From contig JAJEKV010000027.1 in NCBI GenBank assembly GCA_021234155.1, positions 10,738,716-10,802,715 on the forward strand: a stretch of DNA of 64,000 nt. Direction: 5' to 3'. The number at the start of each line of letters is the position of its first letter. Positions within the stretch are counted from its first letter, which is position 1. Source of the stretch: Isoetes taiwanensis (taxonomy: Eukaryota > Streptophyta > Lycopodiopsida > Isoetales > Isoetaceae). A model generated the notes under the pieces. The model was not told the DNA's origin. It saw only the letters and a program-made list of their open reading frames with translations, and did not search any database. Made by a program: the position numbers and the translations under genes. Of this stretch, positions 11,819 to 24,832 are shown one piece after another.

Positions 11819-13305
11819 TGACGTTCCAGGCATTTATACGGTATAATGATACACGCCGGACACGCCACTAGGACATAAAAGGGGTAATTGTCTAAGTGGA
11901 AGTCAACCACAATGGTTTAATTTAGCTATGTTAATAAATCCATTGTGGATAATTATAAAGTATTTGGCCTAATTACCTAATTAAGCTAAATTAGTTAATT
12001 AGCACCAACAAGGGCCACCGCCCAATTCGATTGGCCGGGGGACCTTCCATTTTGGGCCTAGGAAAAGGGGTCCTGCCCCATTTTGTCACCCAAATTCGAA
12101 TTTGGGGATTAAGGAGGAGCAGCAGCTAACATCCAAGCTTGTTTACCATCAACCACCCACCAGTTTAGTGTGATGGACTCGTACCATGACCATGGCTCCA
12201 GCCAGGACACCGGTTAGTACGTAGGTAGCTTGGATTTCTAGTTAGCCATAGGATTAACCCTTGTATGAGTAGATGTATGGTTAATCTCTATTTTATGTTC
12301 TATTCAAGGTTATTGATGGATGGATGGATGTATAAGAATAGTTCTTTCCGTTCCTACTGTGTTGTATGGGTTAAAGGGTGGGTAGAGACCTAAAGGCCAT
12401 CTAGAAGTAGAGATGTTCCTAGATAGAACCCCTAAAACCCAGTACTTGCGGCCTGTGCACAAGAGCCTACCTGGCCGTGGATGCTATGATGTGGTTCAGC
12501 ACCAAACAACGGGTATGAAGGTGAATCGGGGGTGGGGTCCCGCCTAGCGCGGCTACGGGACTCCTACAGTGTGCTAGACTTATAGCCAGTCACTGTGTGT
12601 GGGCTGGGTATGGGTCTGACACTCCCTGGGCCGGAGGGTGGGAGCCTTTATGGCCGCCCTGGGCTCGAACGGGTTGGTGAGCTGACCTTTAGATTTAGGG
12701 GAGTAAGTCGGGTACGGATGCGGGGGTCACTGAGGGGGCACGTATCCTCTAGCGCACCCAGGGATCCGTCATACCCGGGGAGGGGACGCCTCCCTGACCT
12801 GCCTCATCGGACCGGGGAGATGTAACCCGGAGTAGTCCTGAAGGGTGATTCCTTGGGATTGCGTCTCCGGAGGGCTACAAGCACGTCATAGCATGATTCA
12901 GCCTATCTGCAAAGTGTGCACAGGAGGGGCGGATGGAGTGGACTACCCTAGCCATTGTCTTATGCCAGCCAACGCCATGTCATACCTCTGTCTGCTGTTA
13001 TCTTGAGGCCCTGACCGTCAGTCACCCACATGGAGTCTGAGCCCGGGGTAGGGGCCTTAGTTATAGTGTATTTCCTTTGTTATGTTGGTATTCTGTTGCT
13101 AGTTATAGTGATGATGATGGGCCACCCTTCGTGGTGGTATATTATTATTTAGTATTGTTGCTAGGTGCTAACATGTATGCATGCTTCCGCTATATAGGAT
13201 TCCCATAGAAGGCGTGGGACGAATGACACCTCCATGTCCTTCACCCGGACACTTGGCCATCACAAGTGGTCCGAGTCAGATGGAGGGCCTTTCCGTGGTG
13301 ATGGA
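11819..13305 (+). mobile_element. LTR copy A (inverted orientation, 3' end replaced)
   Basis: Starts TGACGTTCC at 11819 and matches copies B and C in reverse up to 13305. The last ~75 bp expected of the LTR are missing and are replaced by the same segment in opposite orientation (13306-13383). Its 5' flank is the same HAD-gene intron sequence as at 26405, so it is part of the inverted duplication, not a separate insertion. Confidence 0.88.
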
Positions 13306-13383
13306 ACTGTGACGCTCCCCGAATCCATACGATGCTCCCATCGTATAAATACGGGAAATTCCCCTCCCATGGTGAATCCATCA
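13306..13383 (-). repeat. Flipped LTR terminal segment with an 8-bp hairpin
   Basis: Matches 24829-24906 directly, so it lies opposite to LTR copy A. It contains ATACGATG CTCC CATCGTAT, an 8-bp perfect stem with a 4-nt loop, which could have promoted template switching. The next base, 13384, begins the tandem copy of the retrotransposon interior. Confidence 0.85.
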
Positions 13384-15659
13384 TCGAAAGAACTGCCAAG
13401 GTTACGCTTTAGCTAAGTTAGAGCAGAGCTCTAGCATTGTGGGATGTGGATATATACGTATTAGGTACATACAATGTACAAATACGATAAACATCTTGGA
13501 GAGTTAATCTAAGTAGCAACACGAGAAGAGAAAGACGAGTGTACTCCAAAGTTACCAATGAAGGGTTTGGAGATATGTTCGAATAGTTGGCACGTGAAAT
13601 AAATGTTAACGGCCCATAGAATGAAGCTTAAGATGATAGGGTTGAATAGTACAATAGTACAATTCCAGGATCGATAGCGAATAGCAGTCACCTGCGAGTA
13701 GTTCAAATGTGTCTTGAATAGATACCTAAGACTAGCTTCCCACATGATCCATAGCTGGATTAGGCAAAGGTGAACAGCATGGGTTACATGGAGGTGTAAG
13801 TTAGGATATATAAGACTCGAACATGGATACAAGTCCGGGTTATCTCAAACATAGGTAATTGTAGAGAGACTCACAAAATACCAGGCAGGCACCTTGATGA
13901 CTCCAGGGAATTTACGAATACAAAGGCTCAATCGCTGACTTAGGCCATAATTATGGCTTAGATGAGGATGCCAAGTTATTTGGAATGCCACAAGAGCAGC
14001 ATAATATCATGACAGAGAAATGTAATGACTAACATTTCTAGAACGTGGGACAATGTTGAATCATAACCTCCAATGATAGGTGGGTTAACAACATAGGGCC
14101 ATCTAATAGCGGCTTAGAAGCCACAAGACGGCTAACGAATACGTAAAAGAGTAAATGGATTCTACTGAATAAAAGTCACGACCAAAGGGTAAATTGTATA
14201 CGTTGTGCCAGGCGTAAGGGTCGGAATACTGAAAATCGATCATAGACTTAGAAAACATTACCTTTGAAGAAGAGAAGGAATGAAGGACCCTTATTAATGA
14301 TATTTAGTGACCTGGATAGGAAGGCTATTACCTAACATGCAGGGTGGTCTTTGCTAACATGCAAAGATATACCTACGGCTTGAAAGGCAGCAAGAGGTGA
14401 AAAACTCTTGAAAGATTTGGTGTATGGCTTAGGGAAGAAGACTTCCATGTCCTAGGACAACACGGGGAATTGAATCCAGCAAGGACACCTTTTTTTTTTT
14501 TTGTGTGTAATAAATAGATAGATAAGTAGACAAAGATTTATACGTCATGACACATTGGCAAAATGGTCCATAAAACATATGACGCACCCCCCGGAGGCTT
14601 GAACACAAGATCTCTGGATAGAGGAGGCCTATCGTGAGAGGTCTTTGGGTGGTACTATCCTTTGGGATACTCACATAATCCCCTGGACTTAAAGACGATT
14701 AGGCACTAAAATAATGGTTGGAAATATGTTGGCCCAACCATATCTAGATACGCTAGAAGGAGGCAAGTAGTCAACAATGGTTGGAGGCCATTGGAATGTA
14801 CGGGAGAACAACTCCAAAAGAGGGTAGGGTGCTATCAATTTGACAGTCGTGTGGTGCAAATATTTAATGACAGCCATATAGGAGGTGAAGTTTGGCACAA
14901 AATGATACCAAGGTTTGTACCCGGCATTAATAAAGTGCTGACATTGTTGTGGGATTCTAACACAAGGACTCACTACGTATTACAGTAGGTATCGCGATCT
15001 GGGGAAGTGGTCCATAAGAGAACACGACCATTGAGAAGAAGTATTGAAGGGTGGTAGGATCAAAGGAATCTAAACCCATGGGCTAGAGGGGTGCTGCATG
15101 GCAGTCCCTAGTTGGTTGGGCGAAGAAAGACCCTTTCCCTGGGAAAATGAGACGAGTCAAGGTTTAGACACTAGAGAGAGACAACGTTAATTATAATTAT
15201 GTCTATAAGATATTACTTAACCCTTAATATATAATGTCGAATAAGGTATACTATAAAGCCTGAAGAACTTTTGTGTTATCAAGGCATCTACCAAAGGAAA
15301 AAAATAATTATTTAAAGCTATAGGCCGAGGAATGTCGATAACTGGACATTATCATCGTCACCTAAAGAATATCCAAGGTAAATAGTGGATTAAAATCCAA
15401 CTTGGGAGTTTTTTTTTTTTTCGAATTTTCTTTTCTTTCATCTTCTGCGTGAACGTGATGTCGATATGGTTGCGGAGACATTCCGCAATGATGATAATAA
15501 CTCCTAAGTGATTTCTAGCTCACCAGGGTTGCACAAGCCCGGGGAGTCGTTGCCACCACATCGTTGGTTTAGAGAAGAGTGATGGTAGACAGGAGTCTTC
15601 CTAGAGAAACAGAGATACTATTGGTTAAGTATAATATGAGACTATTAAATCAATAAAAT

Positions 15660-15880
15660 GAGGCTTACCTTGTTGGTAAAGCATTTGGTTGGGTACTAGG
15701 AGGTCAAGGGTTCAAGTCTTGCATGGTAAACTTTTATATAAAAGTTGCTATGCAAAGAAAATAGAGTATCATGTGTATAAGAAATGTGTGAAATGCATAT
15801 ATCATATTCAAGAGAGCTTGGTTTGGTGGTAAGCACCTAGGCTTGGAATTGAGGTGTCATGGGTTCAAATCTGGGTTGAG
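15660..15880 (+). other. Two tRNA-like (A-box/B-box) modules inside the retrotransposon
   Basis: Two adjacent segments have pol III type promoter boxes: 'ttgttggtaaagc' followed by GGGTTCAAGTC (about 15,708), then 'ttggtttggtggtaagc' followed by GGGTTCAAATC (15861-15871). The second is followed by an A-run (about 15,882). The same pair recurs in the second interior copy (B-boxes near 24,167 and 24,320). They resemble tRNA-derived SINE heads; no full cloverleaf was demonstrated. Confidence 0.5.
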
Positions 15881-16369
15881 GCGCAAAAAAAATTAGGTAT
15901 AGAAAAGAAATACAAATTTTTTATACGGCGGAAAATACGCTGCTTTATACTGAGCGCGCCGACCCTGTTATACGCTGTTTATTTTCGGATTCTCGAGACG
16001 TCCAAACCCCGTCGGTAGCCCGTTGGGTTTGGCCTCTCTCTGGTCCCCCCGCGACCGACGACCCCCCCTTAGGGTATTTCGAAAGCACCCCGACCCATTG
16101 GAGCAATAATCTGGTCGTTCCGAGCTACGAGGAGAGAGTTACGGCGGAAACAAAACTCAAGTTTCTAACTCTAATTTCTAGCTTTAACCCCTTCACTAGG
16201 AAACACTATCTCTACAACCAGGTCATTCCTCCCATACTAAACCAACTAACACACGGGTGGCAGAGTTGGAACTCCCTATACAAGAGTTTTTTTTTTTTTT
16301 TTTTTTTTCACCCTCAACTAACGAGTTAGAGTATGGCCAGTGCAACAGTTTTGGTTCACCAGAACCATT

Positions 16370-16381
16370 GCTCTGATACCA
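16370..16381 (-). other. Primer-binding site (initiator-Met tRNA) next to LTR B
   Basis: On the minus strand TGGTATCAGAGC begins three bases after the LTR end. This is the usual plant LTR-retrotransposon site complementary to the 3' end of tRNA-iMet. Confidence 0.88.
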
Positions 16382-16384
16382 CTG

Positions 16385-17950
16385 TGACGCTCCCCGAATC
16401 CATACGATGCTCCCATCGTATAAATACGGGAAATTCCCCTCCCATGGCGAATCCATCACCACGGAAAGGCCCTCCATCTGACTCGGACCACTTGTGATGG
16501 CCAAGTGTCCGGGTGAAGGACATGGAGGTGTCATTCGTCCCACGCCTTCTATGGGAATCCTATATAGCGGAAGCATGCATACATGTTAGCACCTAGCAAC
16601 AATACTAAATAATAATATACCACCACGAAGGGTGGCCCATCATCATCACTATAACTAGCAACAGAATACCAACATAACAAAGGAAATACACCATAACTAA
16701 GGCCCCTACCCCTGCTCCGGACTCCATGTGGGTGGCCCGGCGGTCAGGGCCTCAAGATAACAGCAGACAGAGGTATGACATGGCATTGGCTGGCATAAGA
16801 CAATGGCTAGGGTAGTCCACTCCATCCGCCCCTCCTGTGCACACTTTGCAGATAGGCTGAATCATGCTATGACGTGCTTGTAGCCCTCCGGAGACGCAAT
16901 CCCAAGGAATCACCCTTCAGGACTACTCCGGGTTACATCTCCCCGGTCCGATGAAGCAGGTCAGGGAGGCGTCCCCTCCCCGGGTATGACGGATCCCCTG
17001 GGCGCTTAGAGGATACGTGCCCCCTCGCGACCCCCGCATCCGCACCCGACTTACTCCCCTAAATCTAAAGGTCAGCTCACCAACCCGCTTCGAGCCCGTG
17101 GCGCCATAAAGGCTCCCACCCTCCGGCCCAGGGAGTGTCAGACCCATACCCAGCCCACACACAGTGATTGGCTATAAGTCTAGCACACTGTAGGAGTCCC
17201 GTAGCCGCGCTAGGCGGGACCCCACCCCCGATTCACCTTCATACCCGTTGTTTGGTGCTGAACCACATCATAGCATCCACGGCCAGGTAGGCTCTTGTGC
17301 ACAGTGCCGCAGTAATACCGGTTTTAGGGGTTCTATCTAGGAACATCTCTACTTCTAGATGGCCTTTAGGTCTCTACCCACCCTTTAACCCATACAACAC
17401 AGTAGGAACGGAAAGAACTATTCTTATACATCCATCCATCCATCAATAACCTTGAATAGAACATAAAATAGAGATTAACCATACATCTACTCATACAAGG
17501 GTTAATCCTATGGCTAACTAGAAATCCAAGCTACCTACGTACTAACCGGTGTCCTGGCTGGAGCCATGGTCATGGTACGAGTCCATCACACTAAACTGGT
17601 GGGTGGTTGATGGTAAACAAGCTTGGATGTTAGCTGCTGCTCCTCCTTAATCCCCAAATTCGAATTTGGGTGACAAAATGGGGCAGGACCCCTTTTCCTA
17701 GGCCCAAAATGGAAGGTCCCCCCCTGGCCAATCGAATTGGGCCAGGTGGCGCCCCCTTGTTGGTGCTAATTAACTAATTTAGCTTAATTAGGGTAATTAG
17801 GCCAAATACTTTATAATTATCCACAATGGATTTATTAACATAGCTAAATTAAACCATTGTGGTTGACTTCCACTTAGACAATTACCCCTTTATGTCCTAG
17901 TGACGTGTCCTGGCGTGTATACGTATACCGTATAAATGCCTGGAACGTCA
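16385..17950 (-). mobile_element. LTR copy B
   Basis: 1,566 bp; on the minus strand it begins TGACGTTCC and ends GGAGCGTCA. It has a purine-rich tract on one side (17951-17966) and a primer-binding site on the other, so it is the 3' LTR of the element to its right and also sits as a 5' LTR for the partial copy to its left. Confidence 0.93.
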
Positions 17951-17966
17951 CATTCTCCCCACCTTA
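17951..17966 (-). other. Polypurine tract before LTR B
   Basis: On the minus strand TAAGGTGGGGAGAATG directly precedes the TGACG start of the 3' LTR, the expected plus-strand priming site. It fixes the element's orientation. Confidence 0.8.
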
Positions 17967-20900
17967 AAAGTGATGCTGTCCTCAGCATCAAGACTACTCT
18001 TGTTGTAGGGCAACACATCATACATTGGGAGGAGGTCTCCCCTCCTTAAAGAGATAGCGTGAGATTATAAGTCACACAGACTTTGTCTTGTTCAAAGTGA
18101 GTATGTTTGAAATGACTTGTAATGTGCAATTTATAACTCTGGGATATAAAAGGTAGAGATATAGATCAGACATGATCATCGTTTAGGACTGTAAAAAAAA
18201 AATGAAGAGTCAAGGTTTGTGAAAGTCCTACTGTTTCCTTCGTGGTGATGAGTTCAGAGTTTATCTTCTTTAGAAATTATTCTTTCTATAGATATGGTTA
18301 ATTGATGATATATTACGGGCAAGTGTAGATATACGCAAGCGTTATTTGTTCTTTTAATATAATACAGACTTATTTAATCGCACACTGTTTAGTAGCAAGT
18401 CATTCGACTCGTATTAACTTCCGTGTATATGTCTATTATATTACCGCTTCACTTTGCAAGTGATTTTATTACAGCCAGCCTTAATGTAATTTTGTATTTA
18501 AATTTTGTTTTCCTATTTTGTTACAGTTTGAACAACTCATATATTGCTATCGTCAGTGTTTACATGCACCTCACATTTATACTTACCCTTTAATAGAATT
18601 ATATATTGTATTGGTTTTGTCATTTTTTTTTTTAACCTATATACTTTAATGTTAATTACAGACATATGTTCTTCATCCTTGATTATTCATAACCTTGTTA
18701 GAACATTATCTAAGTCTCATTATTCCCTTAGGAGTTTGTGTAAGACATACATAATTATCTCCTTCTATTATATTTGACTATGTGTTTAAATAGGTTTCTC
18801 CTTTTGAGTATCTTTAATGTTTCCACACTTACACTCTGGATTCATAGTTTACACTTAGCTCTAATGGAAAGCCAGACCCTGATATATGAGGGGTAAAGAC
18901 CCTTAGACAATGAGACTACATTGTTAATATAAATGTTGGTTTGACTTCAAATAAAGTTCTAAGGTGCAAAACTCCAATTGCGATATCGTTGGCTTTAAAC
19001 ACCCATGGTTAAAAACCTTTGTGGAGCTAAATCTAAAGTCATGATGTAAGGCTTCTATCTGATAATGCTCCAGAATAGAAAGTAATAGATGGTTTTTCAG
19101 GTTTATTGACCAAAGGAATTTCGAGGTGAACTATGACTAAAACGAGCTTTACCTCACATGAGCACACATATTAATTCATTAGGTATATCTACACATTTAT
19201 TAGAGATATGGAAGCATCAAAGCATGGCCGGTACTTCTTGAGGCTATTATATAACGAAGGTTAAGCAGATCCTGGGTTCTTGCTTGAAGTAGAAGTGGTA
19301 AACGTTGGGAATAAGGAGTAGTAAGGTATCCTTATCTTGGATGGTTACTCGAGAAAATTGGTATGACGATGCTTGTTATCCGATGGAAACACTGGACCGA
19401 ATAATTATGAGGAATGATTTATCATGCGGCATATATATTGCCATTCAATGTAGAAGGAATATCTGATGGAGAAGTGGTGTATGATTATCTACCATACCAC
19501 GTTAAGGAGGTACTATACTAAGGTGGAAACTGGATTATAGCTATTGCTACCTGAATGGAGGTAGGATTCGCGGAAAGGTAGAGAATAACGGATGCATAAA
19601 CTACGGATTATAAAATTACGCATACGTTGCGTTTTGTAAGGAGATTGATGTTCTTGAGGTGTGCAATAACGATGCAAGCGTGTGCATGATTAAGATGACC
19701 ACATAGTCACGTGGATACGCTTAATGACGTTGGTCAAAGGCATGACCATTATGCATGGTATAAATTAAAGAAATGGACACATCTTATATCGGTTGGGAGC
19801 ATCGAGATGCCGAATAAAAGACTGGACAATAGTGTGGAACGTAGTTTTCACACAAGGTGAAGAGAGATGAGGTCGACTGATGAAGACAGGAATAAGTATT
19901 CTGTAAGACTGCTGGAATGGAAGATGGCAATTGCTAGTAAAATGTGCAACCGTCTGAAAGCTACAAAGTATGTTGGAGCTCCGGCGAAGCGAGACTATGA
20001 AGGAAAGTTGACCTCAACGAATGATAGACTAAGGAGGCAAGTAATGCACCCACAAGGCCAGTGTTTGACAAGAGGTACTTGAAAGTTGTTGCAAACAATG
20101 CCTCAAAGATAGAAAATTTGGAAGGATACTTTGAATAGACCAAAGTCGGGAGTATGAATAAAGTAGGTGCCCAATGAACATCTCACCAAGGAGAATGTGC
20201 TCTGGACTCGATATCGCGTGTATATCCCGAGGAGTAGCTCCGTGTTGGTATATGCGTACTAGGAGCATTTAATGGTAAAATATAGCAAGGAAAAGAAAGG
20301 GTATATAATAGGACTTTTAGTTCAGATTCCATATGAATACGGAAATAATGAAGATAAGAGTTCCTATACGAGACGTTAAATATGTCCACTAGGACTTAGA
20401 GTGGCATCTGCCCCTGTGGAATTGTAACTAGAGCTTGAGGACCAAGGCAAACTAAGGCTAGAAAGTCTAGAAAGCGTGGTGTCGAACCACAACACGTTTA
20501 TGGTACCAGATAACCGAGTTGAGGAAATAAATGGGCGGCAAGTATGAACATAGCTAGGTGGCTATGTCAACGAGTTACATATGAGTCTAGACTTAGGGTT
20601 GGTTCACACATGTTACTATATCTCATAATAACAACGTAGTGGTTTTGGATGTTTGAAGGTACTACAATAGTAAGGATATCGAGGGTGTCGATTGTGACAT
20701 CCAGATGTATGTCATATTGGAAAATGGTAGAATACTCGTACAAGGCTGTTGAACTATTACTTGACAATGTTTAAAGTAGAAGCATCATGATATGCTTATA
20801 TACGAAGATATTGGGTTAAGGTATGATCCACCAGAGATAAGCATTCAAGCTCCCAATGGTTGGAGTTGACTATCTTAGATACGTTGTACTAAGGGATATG

Positions 20901-21849
20901 GAAAGAGTTTAAAGCAGTGAAAAGAGCTAGAGTAAGTCTAGCATATACGGTGATGCTACATTCAAAAACATTTCGAGGATGGTCGGAACAGTGTTGGAAT
21001 AACCGATAATAAGAGCTTAACTACTAAAAGGTTCGAGATACCAATGAATTACTTCAGCGTTATAAGCTAAGAGCATCTATTCGGTTCTGGGAATAAAAAG
21101 ATGTTTAAAATATCGCGTCCCCCTAATGGAAGAAAAAAGGGAGTACGATGACTTTGGTGATTATACCTTCGGGGATAACCGAGAAGAGGGCAATACATAG
21201 CAATTCCAAGTCCCGATAAAAATCAAGACGAGGTGTATAGATTAGAAGGGGTGAGATTATATAGACCAGTAGTCCATATATCCTAAGAGTTACCCTACTT
21301 GCGGGAAGCAATTCTAGATACTGCAGTAGAAGGTGGAGGATCCGTTGCCTTGAGGCATAGACCCCTTAGAGATTATGACTTGGGAACTCTTAAGAGAGTA
21401 GGAAATCAAATAACTATATGGCGGTTACTAACGAAGATTGAAACATTGGGTTTTCTATGAAGAGACCAGGAAGTTTTAGTGCCTCCGCTTCATTATGAGG
21501 GAGCCAAAGACAACAACATTTGAAGTGATCAAAAGTTGAAGTTGACATGCTACTTAAGAAAATAGGTTAGTTGTGACAAAGCAAGGCAGAACACAAAGGA
21601 TATTTAACTGAAGGAACCTTCAGAGAAGGCCTTCGACTGTGGTAGAAACCCTTGGAATTATGGCATAATCCCATGGGGAAAATATAGTTTATGTACCGGG
21701 TTAAGGTACCATAAGGCACTAAAGGAATGGTTAACATAGCTAGAGACCCTATTAAAATATAGGTAGCATAGACAAGTCCAACATAGAGTTGGCCCCTATC
21801 CATTTGGGAAGTAGCCAGAGAATAAGGGTATATAAGCAATGGGTTTTGT
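17967..21849 (-). mobile_element. Single-copy part of the retrotransposon interior, no coding capacity seen
   Basis: 3.9 kb, AT-rich, without any frame over about 110 codons and without retroelement protein motifs on either strand. It is present only in the full copy, so the tandem copy at 13.4-16.4 kb is truncated at this border (21850). Confidence 0.75.
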
Positions 21850-24817
21850 TCGAAAGAACTGCCAAGGTTACGCTTTAGCTAAGTTAGAGCAGAGCTCTAG
21901 CATTGTGGGATGTGGATATATACGTATTAGGTACATACAATGTACAAATACGATAAACATCTTGGAGAGTTAATCTAAGTAGCAACACGAGAAGAGAAAG
22001 ACGAGTGTACTCCAAAGTTACCAATGAAGGGTTTGGAGATATGTTCGAATAGTTGGCACGTGAAATAAATGTTAACGGCCCATAGAATGAAGCTTAAGAT
22101 GATAGGGTTGAATAGTACAATAGTACAATTCCAGGATCGATAGCGAATAGCAGTCACCTGCGAGTAGTTCAAATGTGTCTTGAATAGACACCTAAGACTA
22201 GCTTCCCACATGATCCATAGCTGGATTAGGCAAAGGTGAACAGCATGGGTTACATGGAGGTGTAAGTTAGGATATATAAGACTCGAACATGGATACAAGT
22301 CCGGGTTATCTCAAACATAGGTAATTGTAGAGAGACTCACAAAATACCAGGCAGGCACCTTGATGACTCCAGGGAATTTACGAATACAAAGGCTCAATCG
22401 CTGACTTAGGCCATAATTATGGCTTAGATGAGGATGCCAAGTTATTTGGAATGCCACAAGAGTAGCATAATATCATGACAGAGAAATGTAATGACTAACA
22501 TTTCTAGAAAGTGGGACAATGTTGAATCATAACCTCCAATGATAGGTGGGTTAACAACATAGGGCCATCTAATAGCGGCTTAGAAGCCACAAGACGGCTA
22601 ACGAATACGTAAAAGAGTAAATGGATTCTACTGAATAAAAGTCACGACCAAAGGGTAAATTGTATACGTTGTGCCAGGCGTAAGGGTCGGAATACTGAAA
22701 ATCGATCATAGACTTAGAAAACATTACCTTTGAAGAAGAGAAGGAATGAAGGACCCTTATTAATGATATTTAGTGACCTGGATAGGAAGGCTATTACCTA
22801 ACATGCAGGGTGGTCTTTGCTAACATGCAAAGATATACCTACGGCTTGAAAGGCAGCAAGAGGTGAAAAACTCTTGAAAGATTTGGTGTATGGCTTAGGG
22901 AAGAAGACTTCCATGTCCTAGGACAACACGGGGAATTGAATCCAGCAAGGACACCCTTTTTTTTTTTGTGTGTAATAAATAGATAGATAAGTAGACAGCA
23001 TTTATACGTCATGACACATTGGCAGCGTCCATAAGGACATATGACGTACCCCCAGAGGCTTGAACACAAGATCTCTGGATAGAGGAGGCCTATCGTGAGA
23101 GGTCTTTGGGTGGTACTATCCTTTGGGATACTCACATAATCCCCTGGACTTAAAGACGATTAGGCACTAAAATAATGGTTGGAAATATGTTGGCCCAACC
23201 ATATCTAGATACGCTAGAAGGAGGCAAGTAGTCAACAATGGTTGGAGGCCATTGGAATGTACGGGAGAACAACTCCAAAAGAGGGTAGGGTGCTATCAAT
23301 TTGACAGTCGTGTGGTGCAAATATTTAATGACAGCCATATAGGAGGTGAAGTTTGGCACAAAATGATACCAAGGTTTGTACCCGGCATTAATAAAGTGCT
23401 GACATTGTTGTGGGATTCTAACACAAGGACTCACTACGTATTACAGTAGGTATCGCGATCTGGGGAAGTGGTCCATAAGAGAACACGACCATTGAGAAGA
23501 AGTATTGAAGGGTGGTAGGATCAAAGGAATCTAAACCCATGGGCTAGAGGGGTGCTGCATGGCAGTCCCTAGTTGGTTGGGCGAAGAAAGACCCTTTCCC
23601 TGGGAAAATGAGACGAGTCAAGGTTTAGACACTAGAGAGAGACAACGTTAATTATAATTATGTCTATAAGATATTACTTAACCCTTAATATATAATGTCG
23701 AATAAGGTATACTATAAAGCCTGAAGAACTTTTGTGTTATCAAGGCATCTACCAAAGGAAAAAAATAATTATTTAAAGCTATAGGCCGAGGAATGTCGAT
23801 AACTGGACATTATCATCGTCACCTAAAGAATATCCAAGGTAAATAGTGGATTAAAATCCAACTTGGGAGTTTTTTTTTTTTCGAGGAATTTTCTTTCATC
23901 GCTCTGCGTGAACGTATGTCGATATGGTTGCGGAGACATTCCGCAATGATGATAATAACTCCTAAGTGATTTCTAGCTCACCAGGGTTGCACAAGCCCGG
24001 GGAGTCGTTGCCACCACATCGTTGGTTTAGAGAAGAGTGATGGTAGACAGGAGTCTTCCTAGAGAAACAGAGATACTATTGGTTAAGTATAATATGAGAC
24101 TATTAAATCAATAAAATGAGGCTTACCTTGTTGGTAAAGCATTTGGTTGGGTACTAGGAGGTCAAGGGTTCAAGTCTTGCATGGTAAACTTTTATATAAA
24201 AGTTGCTATGCAAAGAAAATAGAGTATCATGTGTATAAGAAATGTGTGAAATGTATATATCATATTCAAGAGAGCTTGGTTTGGTGGTAAGCACCTAGGC
24301 TTGGAATTGAGGTGTCATGGGTTCAAATCTGGGTTGAGGCGCAAAAAAAATTAGGTATAGAAAAGAAATACAAATTTTTTTATACGGCGGAAATACGCGT
24401 TTTATACGGAGCGGCGCTGACCCGGTTATACGCGTTTATTTTCGGATTCTGAGACGTCCAAACCCTGTCAGCGCCGTCGTTGGGTTTGGCCTTCTGCTGG
24501 TCCCCCTGCGACCTGACGACGACCCCTTTAGGGTATTTCGAGTACGCCCGACCCATTGGAGCAATAATCTGGTCGTTCCGAGCTACGAGGAGAGAGTTAC
24601 GGCGGAAACAAAACTCAAGTTTCTAACTCTAATTTCTAGCTTTAACCCCTTCACTAGGAAACACTATCTCTACAACCAGGTCATTCCTCCCATACTAAAC
24701 CAACTAACACACGGGTGGCAGAGTTGGAACTCCCTATACAAGAGTTTTTTTTTTTTCACCCTCAACTAACGAGTTAGAGTATGGCCAGTGCAACAGTTTT
24801 GGTTCACCAGAACCATT

Positions 24818-24829
24818 GCTCTGATACCA
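24818..24829 (-). other. Primer-binding site (initiator-Met tRNA) next to LTR C
   Basis: TGGTATCAGAGC on the minus strand, three bases after the end of the 5' LTR; same site as at 16370-16381. Confidence 0.9.
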
Positions 24830-24832
24830 CTG

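Larger units (their letters stand above)
9717..13305 (+). repeat. Left arm of 3.6-kb inverted duplication
   Basis: This is the reverse complement of 24900-28543 with scattered differences. From outside in it carries a hairpin (9925-9950), a C/T-rich tract (about 10,090-10,320), the acidic and HAD-domain ORFs in + orientation, the junction with an LTR at 11,819, and most of that LTR. It differs from the right arm by a gap of about 26 bp near 10,469 (which removes a splice acceptor) and by indels that break the HAD ORF near 11,150-11,190. The arms are therefore two real copies rather than one locus assembled twice. Confidence 0.92.
13384..16384 (-). mobile_element. Partial tandem copy of LTR-retrotransposon interior
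   Basis: Nearly identical to 21850-24832, differing by small indels and by changes clustered in GC-rich spots near 15,920-16,080. It contains a primer-binding site (16370-16381) next to LTR B, so LTR B is flanked by interior on both sides. No gag, protease, RT or integrase motif is seen in any frame. Confidence 0.88.

Noticed and set aside
13509-15000. Paired ORFs repeated exactly at 21,975-23,449
   Set aside because: They repeat because the retrotransposon interior is duplicated; none has retroelement motifs.
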